Assembly: GCA_042408875.1 (NCBI GenBank)
Contig: JBHOQS010000012.1
Span: forward strand, 1-47,179
Reading direction: 5' to 3'
Length of the DNA: 47,179 nt
Source: JBHOQS01 sp042408875
Lineage (GTDB): Bacteria > Chloroflexota > UBA11872 > JBHOQS01
The notes beneath the pieces are model-generated. The model had not been told where the DNA came from, searched no databases, and saw only the letters and a list, made by a program, of their open reading frames with translations. The position numbers and the translations under genes are program-made. Below are positions 47,120-47,179 of this stretch, one piece after another (positions within the stretch are counted from its first letter, which is position 1; every line of letters starts with the position of its first letter).

Positions 47120-47179
47120 GTGGCGGGCTTGATTGTTCAGAAGTACGGCGGGACGTCGGTGGCCACGCCCGAGCTGATC
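47120..47179 (+). CDS. lysC: aspartate kinase, N-terminal fragment
   Basis: Only the first 20 codons are inside the window. GTG GCG GGC TTG then gives LIVQKYGGTSVATPELI, the amino-acid-kinase start IVQKYGGTSV typical of aspartate kinase, the first step of the Asp-derived amino acid pathway. The rest lies beyond the window's end. The GTG is chosen from frame and the -10 box; a TTG four codons on is the alternative. Confidence 0.85.
   Translation, partial: MAGLIVQKYGGTSVATPELI

Overview
The window looks like the chromosome of a GC-rich, probably thermophilic member of the Chloroflexota (Thermomicrobia-like is my best guess, not proven). Supporting signs are high GC, a 16S rRNA gene that is not followed by a 23S gene, Thr/Pro-rich (TPTPTAT-type) stalks on TadG-like surface proteins, DUF4013 and DUF4870 membrane proteins, a valine T-box leader, non-phosphorylating sugar-acid enzymes and CO/xanthine-dehydrogenase-type subunits. 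No phage, plasmid, CRISPR or tRNA gene was found.

Layout. 1-1322: 3' end of 16S rRNA, a terminator, and a repeat-rich spacer. 1323-5806: glutaryl-CoA-dehydrogenase-like enzyme, convergent GH38 alpha-mannosidase, DksA/TraR protein and a 17-residue ORF. 6075-11245: T-box leader, valS and a GH10 xylanase lipoprotein. 11505-13551: upp, DUF420 and ispE. 13587-16959: an archaeal-type XPB helicase plus Bax1 (DUF790) nuclease pair. 17109-20290: Ldh_2 dehydrogenase, JAMM/M67 peptidase, larE and a bifunctional nuclease. 20526-27715: a decayed gene, then a surface module of tadE and two tadG-like genes, a small membrane protein and a Gly/Pro-rich anchored protein. 28355-30443: enolase-superfamily enzyme and a xylose-isomerase-like TIM barrel. 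30530-31943: DUF4013 and DUF4870 membrane proteins around an inverted-repeat element. 32329-37112: ychF, a small membrane protein, an orphan sugar-binding lipoprotein and a radical-SAM maturase with a SEC-C tail. 37136-42270: ftsH, the FAD and 2Fe-2S subunits of a molybdenum hydroxylase, and two unknown membrane proteins. 42354-47179: mannonate dehydratase, a GAF histidine kinase, a lipoprotein, a gamma-carbonic anhydrase-like protein and the start of lysC.

How genes fit together. Plant polysaccharide use recurs (GH10 xylanase, GH38, orphan sugar-binding protein, enolase-family enzyme, UxuA, TIM-barrel isomerase). XPB and Bax1 form a helicase-nuclease unit. TadE with the two TadG-like proteins forms an envelope module. 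Translation and quality-control genes (valS, ychF, ftsH, DksA-like) are scattered singly.

The most unusual property is at DNA level. Short exact tandem duplications (10-21 bp, two copies) sit repeatedly at gene borders: in leaders, over start codons and over stop codons. There are also AT-rich degenerate arrays that build promoters. Three genes (XPB, ftsH, lysC) have a -10 box 6-9 nt before a GTG start and no Shine-Dalgarno, suggesting leaderless mRNAs.
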